From JBEEPE01 sp041191265 (GTDB taxonomy: Bacteria > Verrucomicrobiota > Verrucomicrobiia > Chthoniobacterales > Chthoniobacteraceae): DNA of 27,068 bases. Where the stretch lies: contig JBEEPE010000418.1 in the NCBI GenBank assembly GCA_041191265.1, forward strand, positions 1-27,068. Reading direction: 5' to 3'. Below the pieces are notes generated by a model, which had not been told where the DNA came from, made no database searches, and saw only the letters and a program-made list of their open reading frames with translations. Below are positions 1-7,740 of this stretch, in pieces (position 1 is the first letter of the stretch; every line of letters begins with the position of its first letter). A program made the translations under genes and the position numbers.

Positions 1-2
1 AG

Positions 3-218
3 TACAACAAAATCGAGAAGCGCCGCCGCCGCGCTGCTTATCTCAGTCGTCGCAAGGAGAAAGCCAAACAACCCGTCGCCACCAAGTCGGCGGTCACGAA
101 GAAGTCCGTGAAGCCGGCTGAACCTGTCGCTGAGGCGTCTCAGGATGCGGCGCCTGTTGCTGCAGCGCCCAAGAAGACGCGGAAGCCTAAAGCCGCGAAG
201 GAGGCTGCCGCAGAGTAG
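3..218 (+). CDS. C-terminal part of a small Lys/Arg/Ala-rich basic protein (5' end outside window)
   Basis: The third forward frame is open from the left edge and stops at TAG 216-218, giving 71 residues. The visible part starts with a strongly basic stretch (YNKIEKRRRRAAYLSRRKEK) and continues as a low-complexity tail rich in Lys, Ala, Pro and Val, ending in KAAKEAAAE. Such tails are typical of nucleic-acid-binding or ribosome-associated proteins, but I do not recognise the family and the N-terminus is missing. A strong intrinsic terminator begins 18 bp after the stop, so this is the last gene of its transcript. The coding call rests on the open frame, the regular composition and the terminator position. 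Function is unassigned. Confidence 0.6.
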   Translation, partial: YNKIEKRRRRAAYLSRRKEKAKQPVATKSAVTKKSVKPAEPVAEASQDAAPVAAAPKKTRKPKAAKEAAAE

Positions 219-236
219 AGAGTTATTTTTTGAAGG

Positions 237-265
237 AGCGCCGGAGCAATCCGGCGCTTTTTTTT
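237..265 (+). terminator. Intrinsic terminator of the basic-protein gene
   Basis: A perfect 9-bp stem (AGCGCCGGA paired with TCCGGCGCT) encloses a GCAA tetraloop and is followed directly by seven T residues. It lies 18 bp after the stop of the upstream gene. On the minus strand the hairpin is not followed by a comparable T tract, so it should mainly stop plus-strand transcription, although it could also insulate the converging metH transcript. Confidence 0.93.
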
Positions 266-322
266 GCGGAAATCACGTTTCGTTCGATTTCTGCAGCTCT
301 GGGGTGAACCTTGGTTCCCCCG

Positions 323-3300
323 TCAGATTCCATTTCCGATGTTGGGGCGGAGCCAGCGGACGGCTTCCTCGAGGGGGATTCCTTTGCGCTGGGCGTAGTC
401 GGTGACTTGGTCCATTCCGATTTCAGCCACGTTGAAGTATTGCGATTGCGGGTGTGCGAAATACCAACCGCTGACACTTGATCCTGGCCACATGGCGAAG
501 CTCTCGGTGAGGCGGATTCCGATTCGCGATTCCACATCGAGTAAGTTCCAGAGGGTAGCCTTCTCCTGATGATCTGGGCAGGCGGGGTAGCCGGGGGCGG
601 GACGGATTCCTCGGTATTTTTGCTTAATGAGTTCGGAGTTGTTGAACTCGTCGCGGGTTTCATAACCCCATTGGATGCGGGCCTGCTCGTGCATGTACTC
701 CGCCAAGGCCTCTGCGAGGCGGTCTGCAAGGGCCTCCGCCATGATGATTTGGTAGTCGTCATTCTGCGCCTTGAACTCCGCGACCAGTTCGGCGAGACCG
801 CCCCCTGAGGTGACGGCAAAGGCGCCGATGTGGTCTTGGACTGCTGCGGTTTCCGGAGCGATGTAGTCTGCGAGGCATCGGTAGGGTTTGCCTGCCTCTC
901 GTTTGATTTGCTGGCGCAGGAAGTGGAGCGGGACGGATTTTTCGTCGGGTCGATCGGGGTTTGGCGCGACGAGGACATCGTCTCCTCGGCGTGTTGCGGG
1001 GAAGAATCCGTATACGGCGCGGAGTTCGAGCAGGTTTTGGTCGACAATCCGATTCAGCAGGGTTGTTGCATCGTTAAAGAGTTCGGTCGCCTGTTTGCCG
1101 TATTCGGGGTGGGTGAGGATGTTGGGGTAGACGCCGCGGAGTTCCCAGGTGTGGAAGAATGGGGACCAGTCGATGTACTCGACGAGTTTTCGGAGTTCGA
1201 GGCGCTCGGTGCGGAGGGTTCCCTTGGGGTTGACCGGCGGCAGTTGTGAACCGTTTGAGGGATCGCCGGAGGAGAGCACGATGGCTCCGGTGAAGGCTGG
1301 TTGGGGGACGGTTTTGGGGGTGAACTCGAACACGGGCGCGTTGAGTCGCGCTTCGGCGATGGGGCTGAGTAGGTTGGCGGATTTTTGGAGCGTGGCGCGG
1401 AGGTAATCCTGCGTGGCCTTGAGGTCGGCGAGGAATCCTGGGCGTTGGTCTTTGCTGATGAGCGCGCCGACGGTTGGGACGGCGCGGCTGGCGTCGAGGA
1501 CGTGGACGACGGCGTGTTGGTAGGACGGCGCTATTTTGACTGCGGTGTGGGCTTTGCTGGTGGTGGCACCACCGATGAGGAGGGGGATGGTGAATCCTTG
1601 GCGATTCATTTCCGAGGCCACGTGAATCATCTCGTCGAGTGACGGGGTGATGAGCCCACTGAGGCCGATGACATCGACTTGGAGTTCCCGTGCTTTCTCG
1701 AGGATTTTTTCGCAGGGGACCATGACGCCGAGGTCGACGACCTCGTAGTTGTTACAGCCGAGGACGACGCCCACGATGTTTTTGCCGATGTCATGAACAT
1801 CGCCTTTGACAGTGGCGAGCAGGACTTTGCCTTGTGCCGACTGGTCGCCCGAGGCGCGTTTTTCGGCCTCCATGAAGGGGGTGAGGTATGCCACGGCCTT
1901 TTTCATGACGCGGGCAGATTTGACGACTTGAGGGAGGAACATTTTTCCTTCACCGAAGAGGTCTCCCACAACGTTCATGCCGGACATGAGCGGGCCTTCG
2001 ATGACTTCGAGGGGGCGGCTAAATTTCAGACGGGCTTCCTCTGCATCGGCTTCGACATGGTCGGCGATGCCTTTAATGAGGGCGTGCTTGAGTCGCTCTT
2101 CGACGGGAGCGTTGCGCCACGCTTCGGTGACGGCTGGGTCCGCGGTTTTTGAACCGGACTTGTAGGTTTCCGCGAGGGTGATGAGGCGTTCGGTGGCGTC
2201 GGGACGTCGGTTGAGGAGAACGTCCTCCACGCAGACGAGGAGTTCGGGTTCGATTTGTTCGTAGACCTCAAGCATGCCGGCGTTGACGATGCCCATGTCG
2301 AGTCCGGCCTTGATGGCGTGGAAGAGGAAGGCCGAGTGCATGGCTTCTCGGACTTTGTTGTTTCCTCGGAAGCTGAAGGAGATGTTGGAGATGCCTCCGC
2401 TGACTCGGGCGCCTGGGAGATTTTGTTTAATCCAAGCGGTGGCGCGGATGAAATCGACGGCGTAGTTTGCGTGTTCGTCGATTCCGGTGGCGACGGTGAG
2501 GACGTTGGGGTCGAAGATGATGTCCTGAGGGGGGAAGTTGATTTTCTCGGTGAGGAGGCGGTAGGAGCGGGTGCAGATATCGACTCGGCGTTGGTAGGAA
2601 TCGGCTTGGCCAGTTTCGTCGAAGGCCATGACGACGACGGCGGCTCCGTATTTTCGGATGAGGGATGCTTGTTCGAGGAACTTGGATTCTCCTTCTTTGA
2701 GGGAGATGGAGTTGACGATTCCTTTGCCTTGGAGGCATTCGAGGCCGGCTTTGATGACGGACCATTTGGAGGAATCGACCATGACGGGCACTCGCGCGAT
2801 GTCGGGTTCGCTGGCGATGAGGTTGAGGAACCGGCGCATGGCGGCTTCGCCATCGAGCATGCCTTCGTCCATGTTGACGTCGATGACTTGGGCTCCGTTG
2901 TCGACTTGTTGACGGGCGACGTTGACGGCTTCCTCGAACTGGTTGTTGAGGATGAGTTTCGCGAACTTGGGCGAACCGGTGACGTTGGTGCGTTCGCCGA
3001 TATTGACGAAGTTGGTGCGTTTCTCGATGGAGAAGGGTTCGAGGCCGGAGAGGCTGGTTCGCCAGGACTCTGGGGAGTGGTTGGCGACGGTGGCTGGTTC
3101 TGGGAGGGGGCGCGGGGCGTGTTTTGCGACGGCGTCCGCGATTTTTCGGATATGGGCTGGGGTGGTTCCGCAGCACCCTCCGACGATGTTGAGGAGGCCG
3201 CTTTCGGCCCACGTTTCGAGTTGGGGGGCGAGGGATTCTGGGGTTTCGGGGAAGCCGGTTTCGGAGAGGGGGTCGGGGAGGCCGGCGTTGGGGTAGGCGC

Positions 3301-4216
3301 TGGTGAGGACGGTGCTGCAGGCGGCGAGTTCCTCCATGCGGGGGCGCATTTCCTTGGGGCCGAGGGCGCAGTTGATGCCGACACTGAGGAGGGGGACGTG
3401 GCTGATGCTGTTCCAGAATGCTTCGGGGGTTTGGCCGGTGAGGCTGCGGTCGCTATTGGCTTGCGTGAAGGTCACGGAAGCCATGAGTGGGATGATTTTG
3501 CCGTTGCCGGCGGTTGGGCCGGAGGGGGTGAGCGCGCGGAGGCCGAGGGCTTCGAAGACATCGAGGATGGCAGCGAAAGCGGCTTTTGCGTTGAGCGTGT
3601 CGAAGATGGTTTCGACGAGGAGGGTGTCGACTCCCCCTTCGATGAGGGTTTCGACCTGTTGCCGGTAGGCGAAGCGGAGTTGGTCGAAGGTGACGGTGCG
3701 GAAGCCGGGGTCATTGACGTCGGGGGAGAGCGATCCGGTGACGGGCATGGGCCCGATGGCTCCGGCGACGAACCGGGGAGAGCCGGTTCGGTTCGCGATT
3801 TCGTCGGCGGCGGACCGGGCAATTTTTGCAGCTGCGAGGTTGATTTCGCGGACGGTTTCAACGAGGGCTTGGTTGTGAATGACGCGATCGAAGAACTCGG
3901 GATCTTTTTTGCCGTGGGGCTCTTCGGCGAAGAGGAAGTCGTGTTGGCCGATGGTGGTGGCGGAGAAGGTGTTGGTTTCGATGATATCGGAACCGCCTTC
4001 GAGGTATCCTGCGTGGATTTCGCGGATGACCTCTGGGCGCGTGAGGAGAAGGATTTCGTTGTTTCCTTTGAGGTCTTTTCCGGACCAGTTTTTGAATCGG
4101 TCACCTCGGTAGTCGGATTCGCCGAGTTTGTACCGCTGGACCATGGTGCCCATCCCTCCGTCGAGCAGGGCGATACGTTGGGAGAGGAGTTTTCCGAGCG
4201 GGTGGGATGACAGCAT
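323..4216 (-). CDS. metH: Cobalamin-dependent methionine synthase MetH
   Basis: Transfers a methyl group from 5-methyltetrahydrofolate to homocysteine through methylcobalamin, making methionine in the cytoplasm. The 1297-residue protein has the full four-module order. The homocysteine-binding barrel (about 10-365) has zinc ligands at Cys283 and Cys348-Cys349 (GGCCGTTP). The pterin-binding barrel (about 400-660) contains NIGERTNVTGSPKF. The B12 module has a cap (about 690-785) and a Rossmann part (about 795-930) with the cobalt-ligand motif GDVHDIGKN, His808. The reactivation domain (about 960-1297) carries the AdoMet-binding motif RPAPGYPACPDH at 1205. Length matches the family (about 1230 in E. 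coli, with small extra loops). The ATG at 4216 fits the homologous N-terminus just before ALLDGGMGT. No good Shine-Dalgarno precedes it. It stands alone, divergent from the cyclophilin gene, and no B12 or SAM riboswitch is apparent in the short leader. Confidence 0.98.
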   Translation of the reverse strand: MLSSHPLGKLLSQRIALLDGGMGTMVQRYKLGESDYRGDRFKNWSGKDLKGNNEILLLTRPEVIREIHAGYLEGGSDIIETNTFSATTIGQHDFLFAEEPHGKKDPEFFDRVIHNQALVETVREINLAAAKIARSAADEIANRTGSPRFVAGAIGPMPVTGSLSPDVNDPGFRTVTFDQLRFAYRQQVETLIEGGVDTLLVETIFDTLNAKAAFAAILDVFEALGLRALTPSGPTAGNGKIIPLMASVTFTQANSDRSLTGQTPEAFWNSISHVPLLSVGINCALGPKEMRPRMEELAACSTVLTSAYPNAGLPDPLSETGFPETPESLAPQLETWAESGLLNIVGGCCGTTPAHIRKIADAVAKHAPRPLPEPATVANHSPESWRTSLSGLEPFSIEKRTNFVNIGERTNVTGSPKFAKLILNNQFEEAVNVARQQVDNGAQVIDVNMDEGMLDGEAAMRRFLNLIASEPDIARVPVMVDSSKWSVIKAGLECLQGKGIVNSISLKEGESKFLEQASLIRKYGAAVVVMAFDETGQADSYQRRVDICTRSYRLLTEKINFPPQDIIFDPNVLTVATGIDEHANYAVDFIRATAWIKQNLPGARVSGGISNISFSFRGNNKVREAMHSAFLFHAIKAGLDMGIVNAGMLEVYEQIEPELLVCVEDVLLNRRPDATERLITLAETYKSGSKTADPAVTEAWRNAPVEERLKHALIKGIADHVEADAEEARLKFSRPLEVIEGPLMSGMNVVGDLFGEGKMFLPQVVKSARVMKKAVAYLTPFMEAEKRASGDQSAQGKVLLATVKGDVHDIGKNIVGVVLGCNNYEVVDLGVMVPCEKILEKARELQVDVIGLSGLITPSLDEMIHVASEMNRQGFTIPLLIGGATTSKAHTAVKIAPSYQHAVVHVLDASRAVPTVGALISKDQRPGFLADLKATQDYLRATLQKSANLLSPIAEARLNAPVFEFTPKTVPQPAFTGAIVLSSGDPSNGSQLPPVNPKGTLRTERLELRKLVEYIDWSPFFHTWELRGVYPNILTHPEYGKQATELFNDATTLLNRIVDQNLLELRAVYGFFPATRRGDDVLVAPNPDRPDEKSVPLHFLRQQIKREAGKPYRCLADYIAPETAAVQDHIGAFAVTSGGGLAELVAEFKAQNDDYQIIMAEALADRLAEALAEYMHEQARIQWGYETRDEFNNSELIKQKYRGIRPAPGYPACPDHQEKATLWNLLDVESRIGIRLTESFAMWPGSSVSGWYFAHPQSQYFNVAEIGMDQVTDYAQRKGIPLEEAVRWLRPNIGNGI

Positions 4217-4245
4217 TTGCCGTTGATTAAACGCGTCGGTATGGT
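4217..4245 (+). promoter_or_regulatory. Possible sigma-70-type promoter for the cyclophilin gene
   Basis: TTGCCG (4217-4222) and TATGGT (4240-4245) are separated by 17 bp, each matching four of six consensus bases. This would start transcription about 60 bp before the cyclophilin ATG. The match is modest and could be chance. It overlaps the candidate metH promoter on the other strand. Confidence 0.3.
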
Positions 4246-4254
4246 GGGGTTCAA
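4226..4254 (-). promoter_or_regulatory. Possible sigma-70-type promoter for metH
   Basis: Read on the minus strand, TTGAAC (4254-4249) and TTTAAT (4231-4226) are 17 bp apart, matching four and five of six consensus bases. The predicted start would lie only a few bases before the metH ATG at 4216, so the transcript would be almost leaderless. That agrees with the lack of a Shine-Dalgarno sequence but also weakens the call. Confidence 0.35.
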
Positions 4255-4267
4255 GAAGTGACCGTGT

Positions 4268-4290
4268 CTGACAAAGCCAGAGTGTGTCAG
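4268..4290. repeat. Short inverted repeat in the metH/cyclophilin divergent region
   Basis: CTGACA (4268-4273) and TGTCAG (4285-4290) form a perfect 6-bp inverted repeat with an 11-bp spacer. It lies upstream of both divergent genes, where an operator could be. It is short enough to arise by chance and there is no T tract to make it a terminator. Confidence 0.35.
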
Positions 4291-4315
4291 CGTTAAATCA
4301 GAGGGACGTTTTGCG

Positions 4316-6469
4316 ATGAAATCATCAACTGTGAGTTGGAAAAGGGGGAGCGTTCTTTCGCTTTTGGTGGCGCTGGTATTTTGGGTCTGCGCGGGGGGCA
4401 TCTCGCGCGGCCAATCTTCGACCCTGCGAGCGACAATCAAGACGGAGATGGGAGACATGCAGTTCGAGTTGTGGCCCGATGCGGCGCCGCAGACGGTGGC
4501 GAACTTCGTGTTTCTGGCGGAGATTGGGTTCTATGACGGGTCGGGCTTTCATCGCATTATCAAGGATTTCATGATTCAGGGCGGAGACCCGTCGTCTCGG
4601 TATTCGGCGCTGACGGGTTTGTACGGAAGTTGTGGTCCGGGCTACGGGATACCCGACGAGTTTCACGATCGAGGAGTGAAAGTGGTGGATGTTGTTTTGA
4701 ACGAGTCCACTGAGGTGGCGATTTCCTCGGTCTCTGGGATTTTCGTTGGTCAAACGGTTCGTGGGGATGGGATTCCACAGGATGCGACAGTTTCTGCAGT
4801 GACCGAGGTAGGGATAACTTTGTCTGTGCCATCTACGAGGACAGGCACCTCCCGCCTCAGGTTTGGGACGCAGCATGTTCGTGGTGTGCTGTCGATGGCG
4901 CACAGTTCGGCTGCGAACTCTGCTGGGAGCCAATTTTTCGTTGTCACGAAGGATGCTCCGCATCTGGACGGGGGGTATGCCGCTTTTGGAAGGCTGATTT
5001 CAGGCGATGATGTGTTGACGGCGCTTTCTGAAGTGGAAGTGGGTACAAGCGCGGGGGGAGAGTCTAGCTTGCCGGTAAAGATGCCCAAAATTAAGTCGGT
5101 AAAGACTTTTGGATCTCAGCCTCTCTCGAAGGCGAGCTTCTCTGGACGAACTTTTGGGGGGGGCTTATTCCCAGAGTCGGGGGTCGACTTCGGTGCTTGG
5201 GGCTTACTTTCCAACTTTCCTGTTGGGACTGCGAGTGATTCGCAGGCGGTATTGGAGGATAGGGCTCAGACACGAGGCGAGTTATTTGGCCGATTGTTTG
5301 CGCCGCGTTCGAGCGGGTATTGGACGGCGACTTTGGGGCCGGTGGGTAAGACGTCGCAGAGCTGTTCGCTCAAACTGAAGGTGAATCCAGATAATTTACT
5401 AGGCACGAGCAGTGACATTCCCGTGGTTGTGACGATGTACGACCGTGGAGGAGGCGTATTCTCGGGAGTAGCGGCTCGGAGCGCCATTTTAGCATCGGGG
5501 CAAATCCCAAAAAAAACGGGTGAGACCGATAGTTATTATTTCGTGAAAAAACTGTCAGGTGTCTCGGTCGAGAGAAGGAGTTGGCAGGGCACTGGCAGTC
5601 AAGTGAGGGTGACTGTTGAGCTCTTGCAGAACGTGTATAATGTCCGAACGAATGCTGAGGTTAGTTCTGAGGCCACTTCAGCGAAGTTTTTGGGGTTCAG
5701 TTCTGATATCCCGGCGCAGGTGGCGACACGTCACACTGCAACAATCTCGGCTCCGGGAGATCTGCTGGCTGACGGGGGGTTTGACTATCGGAGGGGAGAG
5801 TTCAGCCCCGTTCCGGTGGTTGCTGGGAATGGCTACCTTTCATCGTCCGTGGTTCAGGGGTTGTTTTCGGCGGTTGTGAAACTTCCGAATGACAGGTCTG
5901 CTTCGATGTCACTCCCGGCGCGCATGAGTGGTTTGCGCTGCTTGATTCCGGTCTCGCACGCGGCGGTTTCTGCGGGCGCGTTTGTGAGGCTGTCGGGGCA
6001 GTTCGAGTTAGGCGCGGGGGCGACTGTTGGTGAGATTGATTGGTTCCACTGGCCGAAGAGCTCTGGAGAAAGGATTACTGACTATTTCTATGGTCGCTCG
6101 TCGTTGAAGGTGGAGCCTTACGCTGCGGCACCTGTCGGTCGGCTTGGTTTGTTTTCCTCGGGAGACACCGTTGCGTCGTTGCAGCTTTTCGGGCAAATCA
6201 CAAAGAAACTGAGCGTTGGTTCGGTGCCGAGGAGAGGTGTCCAAGCGTTAGCCGAGATCCCGAGTGCATCGAATAAATCCCCTGCGCGAATCACGGTTGA
6301 CCCGACGACGGGCGTTTTCACAGGGACGTTCCAAGAGTACACTAGCGCCAATAAGTGGGTGAAAAGAAACATCGCTGGTGTGCTGCTCCAGTCGAGCCGG
6401 ATTGGGCGCGGTTATTCAGCGCGCGATTCGGAGGTGATTGCGACTGATCTTAGCGCCACCGTACCGTAG
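4316..6469 (+). CDS. Secreted cyclophilin-type peptidyl-prolyl isomerase with inserted and C-terminal beta-rich modules
   Basis: Probably catalyses cis-trans isomerisation of X-Pro bonds outside the cytoplasm. Residues 1-33 form a signal peptide: basic N-region, hydrophobic core near 14-28, then small residues. The cyclophilin domain runs from about 37 to 262. Its first half carries the active-site segment GFHRIIKDFMIQGGD (77-91, with Arg80 and Gln88) and its second half carries GVLSMAHSS and AGSQFFVV (about 190-210). Between them, residues 119-186 are an insertion absent from ordinary cyclophilins, with a pattern like VGQTVRGDGIPQDATVSAV followed by ITLS. The remaining 450 residues are beta-rich and of unknown role. 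Segments such as TTGVFTGTF near 664 resemble modules common in verrucomicrobial secreted proteins. The ATG lacks an obvious ribosome binding site. The next gene is flgB, 48 bp downstream, but no specific flagellar role is indicated. Confidence 0.85.
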   Translation: MKSSTVSWKRGSVLSLLVALVFWVCAGGISRGQSSTLRATIKTEMGDMQFELWPDAAPQTVANFVFLAEIGFYDGSGFHRIIKDFMIQGGDPSSRYSALTGLYGSCGPGYGIPDEFHDRGVKVVDVVLNESTEVAISSVSGIFVGQTVRGDGIPQDATVSAVTEVGITLSVPSTRTGTSRLRFGTQHVRGVLSMAHSSAANSAGSQFFVVTKDAPHLDGGYAAFGRLISGDDVLTALSEVEVGTSAGGESSLPVKMPKIKSVKTFGSQPLSKASFSGRTFGGGLFPESGVDFGAWGLLSNFPVGTASDSQAVLEDRAQTRGELFGRLFAPRSSGYWTATLGPVGKTSQSCSLKLKVNPDNLLGTSSDIPVVVTMYDRGGGVFSGVAARSAILASGQIPKKTGETDSYYFVKKLSGVSVERRSWQGTGSQVRVTVELLQNVYNVRTNAEVSSEATSAKFLGFSSDIPAQVATRHTATISAPGDLLADGGFDYRRGEFSPVPVVAGNGYLSSSVVQGLFSAVVKLPNDRSASMSLPARMSGLRCLIPVSHAAVSAGAFVRLSGQFELGAGATVGEIDWFHWPKSSGERITDYFYGRSSLKVEPYAAAPVGRLGLFSSGDTVASLQLFGQITKKLSVGSVPRRGVQALAEIPSASNKSPARITVDPTTGVFTGTFQEYTSANKWVKRNIAGVLLQSSRIGRGYSARDSEVIATDLSATVP

Positions 6470-6472
6470 GAA

Positions 6473-6490
6473 GGGCGTCACTTGACGCTC
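6473..6490. repeat. Inverted repeat just upstream of the flgB promoter
   Basis: GCGTCA (6475-6480) and TGACGC (6483-6488) are perfect inverted repeats with a 2-bp spacer. The stem extends by one G-T and one G-C pair to 6473-6490. It sits between the cyclophilin stop (6469) and the sigma-54-like element at 6491. It may be a weak terminator hairpin without a T tract or a protein-binding palindrome; the sequence does not decide which. Confidence 0.45.
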
Positions 6491-6506
6491 TGGCACAACT
6501 GATGCT
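6491..6506 (+). promoter_or_regulatory. Candidate sigma-54 (RpoN) promoter of the flagellar cluster
   Basis: TGGCACAACTGATGCT matches the -24/-12 consensus TGGCACGNNNNTTGCW at ten of its twelve fixed positions. The invariant GG (6492-6493) and GC (6504-6505) are exactly 10 bp apart. It lies directly before the first gene of the flagellar run, where RpoN promoters occur in many bacteria. A caution is that the predicted start (about 6517) falls one base before the flgB ATG, so the mRNA would be leaderless. Confidence 0.5.
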
Positions 6507-6517
6507 CAAACACAGCT

Positions 6518-6895
6518 ATGATTGACCGCCTCTTTGCGAGCCCAGTGTACGAAGGCTCGAAAAAACTCTTGGACGTCTCTTTGATGCGGCATGAGGCACT
6601 GACTTCGAACATCGCGAACATTGAAACGCCAGGGTACAAGCGAGTTGACATTCACAACGATTTTGCAGCGGCTTTTGCTGACGCATTGAAGGGGGGGGCT
6701 GTTCGCGGACTGAAGATGCCCGAGGTGACGCAGGACATCGCGGCTCGTTCACAGAGGAAAGATGGTAACAATGTGGTGTTGGATGAGGAGTTGATGCAGA
6801 TGGGAAAAAATGTGATTGAGTACGAAACGCTGACCGATTTTGTGAGCGGAAGCTTGAAGCAGCTCCGCGTGGCGATTTCTGGGAAGTCGATTTAG
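6518..6895 (+). CDS. flgB: Flagellar proximal rod protein FlgB
   Basis: FlgB is part of the proximal rod on top of the MS ring and is exported through the flagellar secretion gate. The 125-residue product is of normal length. It shows the rod/hook family N-terminal signature with NIANIETPGYKRVD at about 31-44 and a C-terminal helix that pairs with it (about 90-120). The ATG is fixed by the conserved N-terminal helix (LLDVSLMRHEALTSNIAN). It is the first gene of the flagellar cluster, 11 bp before flgC. A run of eight G residues lies inside the gene at 6691-6698, encoding Gly-Gly near residue 59. Confidence 0.96.
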   Translation: MIDRLFASPVYEGSKKLLDVSLMRHEALTSNIANIETPGYKRVDIHNDFAAAFADALKGGAVRGLKMPEVTQDIAARSQRKDGNNVVLDEELMQMGKNVIEYETLTDFVSGSLKQLRVAISGKSI

Positions 6896-6906
6896 TTTCA
6901 TAGCTT

Positions 6907-7320
6907 ATGAATTTTATCTCAGGAATTAAAGCTACTTCGAGCGCTCTTAATGCGGAGCAAATCCGGATGGATATTGTTGCTCAAAACATTGCGAACGCTC
7001 AGACGACCAAGGATTTGGATGGCAATCCCTACCAGAGGAAGATTGTGACGTTTGAGTCGGTAATGCTTGGCCAGCCGGGCTCAAATGAGAAGGGGGTCAA
7101 AATCACCGAGGTAAAGGCGGACGAGTCCGACGGTGACATCGTTTTCAATCCTGGCCACCCTCACGCGGACCGTGAGGGGATGGTGAGGATGCCGAATGTG
7201 AAAATCGCGACGGAAATGGTGGATTTGATGAGTGCCTCACGCGCGTACGAAGCAAACCTTTCAGTGGTGCGAAATGCCCGGCAGATGGCCATGCGGGCGC
7301 TTTCGATTGCTCGGTCCTAG
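6907..7320 (+). CDS. flgC: Flagellar proximal rod protein FlgC
   Basis: FlgC is the second proximal rod subunit. The 137-residue protein has the family N-terminus (SSALNAEQIRMDIVAQNIAN, about 11-30), the middle motif HPHADREGMVRMPNVK, and the C-terminal helix DLMSASRAYEANLSVV typical of axial proteins. Both termini should form the coiled-coil that polymerises in the rod. The length is normal for the family. The start ATG at 6907 has no clear Shine-Dalgarno; translation may depend on coupling to flgB, 11 bp upstream. fliE follows 18 bp downstream, as in the classic flgB-flgC-fliE order. Confidence 0.97.
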   Translation: MNFISGIKATSSALNAEQIRMDIVAQNIANAQTTKDLDGNPYQRKIVTFESVMLGQPGSNEKGVKITEVKADESDGDIVFNPGHPHADREGMVRMPNVKIATEMVDLMSASRAYEANLSVVRNARQMAMRALSIARS

Positions 7321-7338
7321 GTTTCCTGATTTCAAGTC

Positions 7339-7704
7339 ATGCAAATACCAGCATTGGGCAATATCGGTAAGGTGATGCAAACCCCAGCAGATATGGAGGC
7401 TATGAGTGGCGCTCTTCCGTTGTCGGGAGGGGGGCAGGGTGTTCAGCGGTCGAAAGCTGGGTCGGCAGTCGCGCGCGCGGGGCGAGACGAGTTTTCCGAT
7501 TTTTTGACGAAAGCCGTGTCAGAAGTGGAGGAGAAGATGCGGATTTCCGACGTTGAGAGGCAGAAGGTTTTGACGGGGGAGGCGAACAATCTCCATCAGG
7601 CTACGATTGCTGCGCAGGAAGCCAGCGTCGCGTTTTCCTTGATGGTTGAGGTTCGCAACAAGCTTGTGGAGTCGTATCAAGAGTTGATGCGGATGCAGGT
7701 TTGA
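7339..7704 (+). CDS. fliE: Flagellar MS-ring/rod adaptor FliE
   Basis: FliE links the FliF MS ring and the export gate to the rod. The 121-residue protein has a variable, Gly-rich N-terminal 45 residues and a conserved C-terminal part from about 50 to 121, including LTGEANNLHQATIAAQEASV and ending LVESYQELMRMQV, matching the FliE family. The length is slightly above the common 100-110, because of the N-terminal extension. The ATG at 7339 is the first in frame after flgC; no strong ribosome binding site is seen. It precedes fliF by 36 bp. Confidence 0.95.
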   Translation: MQIPALGNIGKVMQTPADMEAMSGALPLSGGGQGVQRSKAGSAVARAGRDEFSDFLTKAVSEVEEKMRISDVERQKVLTGEANNLHQATIAAQEASVAFSLMVEVRNKLVESYQELMRMQV

Positions 7705-7740
7705 TTTTGTTTTGTTTGCTGAGCTCTGCTTGAGCTGACT

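Noticed and set aside
301..320. Imperfect hairpin GGGGTGAACC/GGTTCCCC just beyond the metH stop, considered as a metH terminator.
   Set aside because: The loop would be only two bases, there is a bulge, and no T tract follows on the minus strand.
2026..3384. A 452-codon minus-strand frame inside metH, rich in Ser and Pro.
   Set aside because: It is an alternate frame of metH with composition expected from the C-rich coding strand and no domain signature.
2255..4210. A 651-codon open frame on the plus strand opposite metH.
   Set aside because: Its translation is a low-complexity run of Gly, Asp, Glu, Val and Phe with no recognisable domain, and it mirrors the third-position bias of metH. It is a shadow of a fully supported gene.
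4217..4315. Cobalamin or SAM riboswitch upstream of metH.
   Set aside because: The whole intergenic region is about 100 bp, too short for a cobalamin riboswitch, and no B12-box-like or SAM-I core motifs are visible.
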